Shown here piece after piece: positions 51,923 to 56,573 of a stretch of DNA of 56,573 nt; position 1 is the first letter of the stretch, and the number at the start of each line of letters is the position of its first letter. The notes under the pieces are model-generated. The model did no database searches, was not told where the DNA came from, and was given only the letters and a program-made list of their open reading frames with translations. Made by a program: the position numbers and the translations under genes. The stretch is from Alphaproteobacteria bacterium 32-64-14 (GTDB taxonomy: Bacteria; Pseudomonadota; Alphaproteobacteria; Caulobacterales; Hyphomonadaceae). The DNA lies in NCBI GenBank assembly GCA_002280725.1, contig NCEM01000037.1:1-56573 (forward strand). Direction: 5' to 3'.

Positions 51923-53367
51923 CACGCCACCAAGCATTCCTGGGAACTGGCTTTCTATTGACCGTCGTGGTCGTCGGTACGCTAGGGTTCTTGCTCGGCC
52001 GCCAACAACCGTATCAAGCGTCTCAAAGCGAACGACAGGTGCTGTACTGGTACGACCCAATGGTTCCCGACACCCATTTCGACAAGCCGGGCAAGTCCCC
52101 TTTCATGGATATGGACCTTGTGCCGCGCTACGCGGGTGACCCGGAAGCGCCATCGGGAGTGACGATCAATCCGAGCGTTGTCCAGAACCTGGGCATCCGT
52201 CTGGCGCCGGTCGAGCGAACCTCCACAAGCGCAACGATACGCGCGTCTGGAATCCTCACCTTCAACGACCGCGCTCTTGCAACTGTACAGGCCAAGCAGG
52301 ATGGGTTTGTTGAGCGCAGTCACGGCAGAGCCGTCGGCGATATCGTTCGGGTCGGCGATCCTTTGGTCGATGTCCGTGTACCCGCGTGGAGCGGCGCCAT
52401 TGCAGAGTATCTTGCTTTGCGCGACGGCGCCGATCCGACGCTCGCCGAAGCCGCCCGCCGTCGTCTGGGGGCGCTCGGCGTTCCAAATGATGCGGTGCAG
52501 ACTGCGGAGCATCAACGAGCAGCCCCCGCAACTTTCACAATCCGCGCGCCAGTATCGGGGGCGCTCACGTCCCTCGATGCCCGGCCAGGCGCTGCGTTGG
52601 GAGCAGGCGCGCCAATCGCGATAATCAGCGGCCTGTCTCCTGTGTGGTTGGTCGTCTCGGTGCCGCAAGGCTCGATTGGCGCCACGAAACCTGGGACCTC
52701 TGCCGCTATCCGCTTCCCGGCATTCCCCGGAGAGGATTTTGGTGGCCGCGTCGATGTGATCTTGCCGGCGGCGAATACCGCCAATCGCACGGTGGAGGTG
52801 CGTGTCGCTCTCGACAACAGTGACGGTCGGTTGCGTCCCGGCATGACGGGTGATGTGACGCTCTCCGCAACATCCGGAGGCGATGCGTTTACCGTGCCGT
52901 CCGAGGCGGTGATCCGCACAGGCCTGCGCAATCTCGTCATCGTCTCGCGCCCTGACGGGGTTTTCGAACCGCTGGAAGTGATGCTGGGATCAGCCGTTGG
53001 AAGTCGCCTAGAAATCCTGTCCGGCCTGACAGAAGGTCAGCAGGTCGTGGCGTCAGGCCAGTTCCTGATCGATTCCGAAGCTAGTCTCTCAGGCGTGATG
53101 GCTCGTCTGCAGTCCGCCAACGCGGGCGGCAGTCCAGAGGAATACAGTACGACTGGCAAGGTGATGGCGATTGACGCCACCGGCGTCACCTTTTCACACG
53201 CGCCTGTTGAAGAGCTCAACTGGCCGGCCATGACGATGCAGTTCATGTGGGACAAGGAAGGCCCCATAGGCGGCATTAAAATAGGAGACGATGTCCGGTT
53301 CGGCTTCCATCGCGAGGGGAAGGCCTACGTTGTCAACTCTATTGGACCTGCGGGGGCGATCCGATGA
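51919..53367 (+). CDS. cusB: CusB-like periplasmic adaptor with fused CusF-like domain
   Basis: A 482-residue membrane-fusion protein. The GTG start overlaps cusC by 4 nt. An N-terminal anchor ([15 protein letters not shown]) is followed by a heavy-metal binding segment, [29 protein letters not shown] (Met-rich). Then come the barrel-sandwich and beta-barrel parts. Residues about 410-480 form a CusF-like domain with [11 protein letters not shown], the Trp/Met Cu(I)/Ag(I) site. The fusion places the copper chaperone on the adaptor. Overlaps cusA by ATGA. Confidence 0.9.
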   Translation: MTRHQAFLGTGFLLTVVVVGTLGFLLGRQQPYQASQSERQVLYWYDPMVPDTHFDKPGKSPFMDMDLVPRYAGDPEAPSGVTINPSVVQNLGIRLAPVERTSTSATIRASGILTFNDRALATVQAKQDGFVERSHGRAVGDIVRVGDPLVDVRVPAWSGAIAEYLALRDGADPTLAEAARRRLGALGVPNDAVQTAEHQRAAPATFTIRAPVSGALTSLDARPGAALGAGAPIAIISGLSPVWLVVSVPQGSIGATKPGTSAAIRFPAFPGEDFGGRVDVILPAANTANRTVEVRVALDNSDGRLRPGMTGDVTLSATSGGDAFTVPSEAVIRTGLRNLVIVSRPDGVFEPLEVMLGSAVGSRLEILSGLTEGQQVVASGQFLIDSEASLSGVMARLQSANAGGSPEEYSTTGKVMAIDATGVTFSHAPVEELNWPAMTMQFMWDKEGPIGGIKIGDDVRFGFHREGKAYVVNSIGPAGAIR

Positions 53368-56300
53368 TTGCCGCAATCATTCGTTGGTCTATCGCCAATC
53401 GCTTTCTTGTTATTATCGCAGCGCTGATGCTCAGTGTTGCAGGTGGACTGGCGGTCAAATCGACGGCCGTCGATGCACTTCCAGACCTGTCAGACGTTCA
53501 GGTGGTGATCCGCACAAGCTATCCCGGACAAGCGCCGCAGATCATCGAAAACCAGGTCACCTATCCGTTGACCGCAACAATGCTGTCCGTGCCCGGCGCC
53601 CACAGCGTACGTGGGTTCTCCTTCTTCGGGGACAGCTTCGTCTACGTCATTTTCGATGAGGGTGTCGATCTCTACTGGGCGCGCTCGCGCGTACTCGAAT
53701 ATCTCACCCAAGCCCAGGCGCGCCTTCCTGCGGGAGCAAAGACATCTATCGGGCCGGATGCGACGGGCGTTGGTTGGATCTATCAGTATGCGTTGATCGA
53801 TAGGACCGGTAGTCACGATCTCAGCCAGCTCCGCGCGCTCCAGGACTGGCTTTTGGCGTTCGAGTTGAAATCGGTTCCGGGCGTTGCGGAAGTCGCGTCT
53901 GTCGGCGGCATGGTGCGCCAACACCAGATTGTGCTCGATCCCCAAAAGATGGCCTCTTATGGCGTTACGCAAGCCATAGTCGCCGACGCTGTACGGCGCG
54001 CCAATGCAGAAGCTGGCGGCGCTTCGATAGAGATCGCCGAAGCTGAGCATGTCGTCCGCGCTAGCGGTCTTCTGAAGTCTGACGACGACTTTCGCGCCAT
54101 ACCGTTGAAACTGACCGAAGGCGCTGTTCCTGTAACGCTTGGCGACGTCGCGTGGATCGAAAAAGGCCCCCAGATGCGACGTGGCATTGCCGAGCTTGAT
54201 GGCCAGGGCGAGGTAGCCGGTGGTGTTGTGATCGCGCGGGTCGGCGCGAATGCGCGCGAGGTGATTGCTGCCGTCAAGCAGCGTCTGGAAACTGTCGTAC
54301 CGCGCCTGCCGCAGGGTGTCGAAATTGTCGCGACCTACGATCGGTCGCATCTGATCGATCGGGCAATCGAGAACCTGACCAGCAAGCTGGTTGAAGAATT
54401 CATCGTGGTCGCTCTGGTGTGCGCGCTCTTCCTGTTCCACCTACGCTCGGCGCTAGTTGCGATCGTCATGTTGCCGCTCGGCATCGCGACAGCCTTTCTG
54501 GTCATGCGCGCACAAGGCGTTGAAGCCAACATCATGTCTCTGAGCGGAATCGCGATCGCGATCGGAGCCATGGTCGATGCAGCCATCGTGATGATCGAGA
54601 ATGTTCACAAGAAGTTGGAGCATTGGCGCGACGACAATGGCGGTGAGATGCCGAAAGGCGAAGCGCATTGGCGCGTGGTCGCGGCCGCATCTGTCGAGGT
54701 CGGCCCGGCCCTGTTCTTCAGTCTCGTCATTATCACACTGTCGTTTCTGCCGGTCTTCACCCTCCAAGCGCAGGAGGGTCGCCTGTTCGCGCCGCTGGCG
54801 TTCACCAAGACCTACGCGATGGCGGCGGCCGCAGCGCTGTCAATTACCCTTACGCCCGTATTGATGGGCTACTGGATCCGAGGCCGCATTCCGAGCGAAG
54901 CGGCGAATCCGATCAGCCGCGCGCTCACGTTCATCTATCGACCCGCGATCGGGTTCACGCTGGAACGGCCCTTGGTCGTCATACTTGCGGCGCTTGCAGT
55001 GTTGGCGACCACCGCCTGGCCCCTGTCACGACTCGGCGCGGAGTTCATGCCGAACATGGACGAAGGCGATTTGCTCTATATGCCAACGGCGTTGCCGGGA
55101 CTGTCGGCGGCTAAGGCATCTGAGCTGCTTCAGCAGACTGACCGCATGATCAAGACCGTTCCGGAGGTTGAAAGCGTTTTCGGCAAGGCCGGCCGCGCCG
55201 AAACCGCAACCGACCCAGCGCCACTTGAGATGTTCGAGACAACCGTTCGCCTCAAACCACGCTCGGCCTGGCGGCCGGGCATGACGCCTGAGAGCATTGT
55301 CGAAGAACTGGACCGCACCGTTCGCGTACCCGGTCTCACCAATGTGTGGGTGCCGCCGATCCGCAACCGCATCGACATGCTGGCGACCGGCGTGAAAAGC
55401 CCGATCGGCGTCAAGGTCAGCGGATCCGATCTGACCGCTATACAGCTTGCCGCCGAAGCGATCGAGGGGGTGGCGCGCAAGGTTCCCGGCGTATCGTCTT
55501 CAGTCGCCGAGCGGTCTGCGAGTGGCCGCTATGTCGACATCGACATCGACCGGTTTGCCGCCAGCCGCTACGGTCTCAATGTCGCCGATGTCCAGGAAGT
55601 TGTGTCGGGAGCGATTGGCGGCGAAGTCATCGGCGAATTTGTCGACGGCCGCGCGCGTTACCCGATCAGTCTGCGCTACCCACGCGAGTTGCGGGATACG
55701 CCGGAACGGCTCACTCAGTTGCCGATTGTGACAGCGTCCGGTGCGTTGCTGACGCTTGGCGAAGTGGCTAGCGTGAAGGTGACCGACGGGCCATCAATGA
55801 TTCGCAGCGAGAATGGCCGGCTCGCAGCCTTCGTCTTTGTGGACGTACGCGGGCGGGACCTTGCCTCGGTCGTGCGCGACATTCAGACCAATGTTGCGGC
55901 GACGCCGCTTCCTCAGGGTGTCACAGTCTCTTACTCGGGGCAGTTCGAATACCTGCAGCGCGCTGCCGAGCGCCTGTCGCTGGTCGGTCCAGCGACCCTC
56001 GTGATCATCTTTTTTCTGCTTTATCTGACGTTCCGGCGCGCCGACGAGGCCATGCTGGTCATGGCGAGCCTGCCGTTTGCGCTTACGGGCGGTGTCTGGC
56101 TTGTCTACCTCATGGGTTACGAATTCTCGGTTGCTGTGGCCGTCGGGTTCATCGCCCTCGCCGGTCTCGCGGCCGAGTTCGGCGTCGTCATGCTTGTCTA
56201 TCTCCGCAATGCCCTTCAGGACCGCATTGATCGCGGCGAGGGGATCACGCCGGGTTTGGTTGCTGACGCGGTTCGCGAGGGCGCCCTGTTGCGGCTGCGG

Positions 56301-56531
56301 CCCAAGGCCATGACGGTTGCTGTGGTTCTGGCTGGCCTGCTACCTATTCTTTTCACGGAAGGAACGGGAAGCGAAGTAATGCGCCGGATCGCAGCGCCGC
56401 TAGTCGGCGGCATGCTCAGCGCCCCGCTGCTTTCCCTCTTCGTCATTCCTGCGGCGTTTCTCATGATCCGCCGCCGCAGTAGGATGCCTGTGGCATCTAA
56501 TGAAACCCGGATCGTTGAAACAGGAGATTGA
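53364..56531 (+). CDS. cusA: CusA-type RND copper/silver efflux pump
   Basis: A 1055-residue inner-membrane RND pump with 12 membrane segments and two large periplasmic loops. The three methionines that form the Cu(I)/Ag(I) relay in E. coli CusA fall at the same numbers: Met573 (LLYMPT), Met623 (APLEMFETT) and Met672 ([10 protein letters not shown]). This sets it apart from CzcA and CnrA. The second TM4-region carries [18 protein letters not shown] (proton-relay Asp). It is coupled to cusB and is followed at 2 bases by a partial gene. Confidence 0.95.
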   Translation: MIAAIIRWSIANRFLVIIAALMLSVAGGLAVKSTAVDALPDLSDVQVVIRTSYPGQAPQIIENQVTYPLTATMLSVPGAHSVRGFSFFGDSFVYVIFDEGVDLYWARSRVLEYLTQAQARLPAGAKTSIGPDATGVGWIYQYALIDRTGSHDLSQLRALQDWLLAFELKSVPGVAEVASVGGMVRQHQIVLDPQKMASYGVTQAIVADAVRRANAEAGGASIEIAEAEHVVRASGLLKSDDDFRAIPLKLTEGAVPVTLGDVAWIEKGPQMRRGIAELDGQGEVAGGVVIARVGANAREVIAAVKQRLETVVPRLPQGVEIVATYDRSHLIDRAIENLTSKLVEEFIVVALVCALFLFHLRSALVAIVMLPLGIATAFLVMRAQGVEANIMSLSGIAIAIGAMVDAAIVMIENVHKKLEHWRDDNGGEMPKGEAHWRVVAAASVEVGPALFFSLVIITLSFLPVFTLQAQEGRLFAPLAFTKTYAMAAAAALSITLTPVLMGYWIRGRIPSEAANPISRALTFIYRPAIGFTLERPLVVILAALAVLATTAWPLSRLGAEFMPNMDEGDLLYMPTALPGLSAAKASELLQQTDRMIKTVPEVESVFGKAGRAETATDPAPLEMFETTVRLKPRSAWRPGMTPESIVEELDRTVRVPGLTNVWVPPIRNRIDMLATGVKSPIGVKVSGSDLTAIQLAAEAIEGVARKVPGVSSSVAERSASGRYVDIDIDRFAASRYGLNVADVQEVVSGAIGGEVIGEFVDGRARYPISLRYPRELRDTPERLTQLPIVTASGALLTLGEVASVKVTDGPSMIRSENGRLAAFVFVDVRGRDLASVVRDIQTNVAATPLPQGVTVSYSGQFEYLQRAAERLSLVGPATLVIIFFLLYLTFRRADEAMLVMASLPFALTGGVWLVYLMGYEFSVAVAVGFIALAGLAAEFGVVMLVYLRNALQDRIDRGEGITPGLVADAVREGALLRLRPKAMTVAVVLAGLLPILFTEGTGSEVMRRIAAPLVGGMLSAPLLSLFVIPAAFLMIRRRSRMPVASNETRIVETGD

Positions 56532-56532
56532 G

Positions 56533-56573
56533 ATGCAGAAGACAGGATTGATCACTGCTGGGATTGGCGCAAT
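56533..56573 (+). CDS. Start of a further gene of the cus operon (cut by window end)
   Basis: ATG 56533 has AGGAG upstream and encodes MQKTGLITAGIGA before the window ends. It looks like the beginning of a signal peptide, so a small exported protein such as a CusF or copper-binding partner is possible. Nothing more can be said. Confidence 0.5.
   Translation, partial: MQKTGLITAGIGA

Noticed and set aside
1..56573. CRISPR arrays and tandem repeats
   Set aside because: No regularly spaced direct repeats were seen on reading through the window.

Overview
This 56.6 kb window is GC-rich chromosomal DNA from an alphaproteobacterium, most likely in Caulobacterales (Hyphomonadaceae-like). This is inferred from a CpdR-type response regulator beside N-formylglutamate amidohydrolase and a HisN-like phosphatase, opgGH, a SelD/SelU pair and the general codon style. 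The species cannot be named from sequence alone.

Layout. (1) 0.1-3.4 kb: a secreted type-B carboxylesterase and an acyl-CoA carboxylase carboxyltransferase subunit. (2) 3.5-4.7 kb: two adjacent decaying genes, a 5'-truncated SCP2 sterol-carrier gene and an alpha/beta hydrolase split by an internal deletion. (3) 4.8-9.1 kb: a membrane protein, a TerB-like protein, HisN-like phosphatase, an XRE regulator, a candidate small RNA, N-formylglutamate amidohydrolase, CpdR and tRNA-Val(GAC). (4) 9.2-14.8 kb: opgGH for osmoregulated periplasmic glucans and a secreted redoxin / cytochrome c / copper-monooxygenase-like fusion. (5) 15.0-20.0 kb: a vitamin B12 uptake operon, btuB-F-C-D, joined by 4-nt overlaps and preceded by a cobalamin riboswitch. 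(6) 20.1-24.8 kb: surface polysaccharide genes (acyltransferase, deacetylase, two glycosyltransferases). (7) 25.0-33.0 kb: acyl-CoA and aromatic-acid metabolism (feruloyl-CoA-synthase-like ligase, MFS carrier, acyl-CoA dehydrogenase), a nucleotidyltransferase and metallophosphoesterase pair, and nitronate monooxygenase. (8) 33.1-35.1 kb: msrA with an unrecognised cysteine-rich partner.

From tRNA-Ser(GGA) at 35.3 kb to the window end the DNA reads as an accessory metal and metalloid island. It starts with gene-free DNA and a dead IS6-type transposase fragment. Then come a CDF exporter with MerR; an ArsR-rhodanese / methyltransferase / ETHE1-like / MFS cluster; a Sir2 remnant; an AraC regulator with a fatty-acid hydroxylase and a methyltransferase; ArsR with an ATP-grasp-like protein and a divergent GST; a MerF/MerT-like protein with MerR; a dead ynfA; SelU and SelD; and a cusCBA copper/silver efflux operon. 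CusA keeps the three metal-ladder methionines at exactly positions 573, 623 and 672. Several divergent gene pairs have clear palindromic operators between them.

The least-described parts are the ArsR-rhodanese/methyltransferase/ETHE1/MFS cluster, the ArsR/ATP-grasp/GST module, the msrA-linked cysteine-rich protein, the redoxin-cytochrome-monooxygenase fusion and the candidate sRNA at 7.4-7.55 kb.
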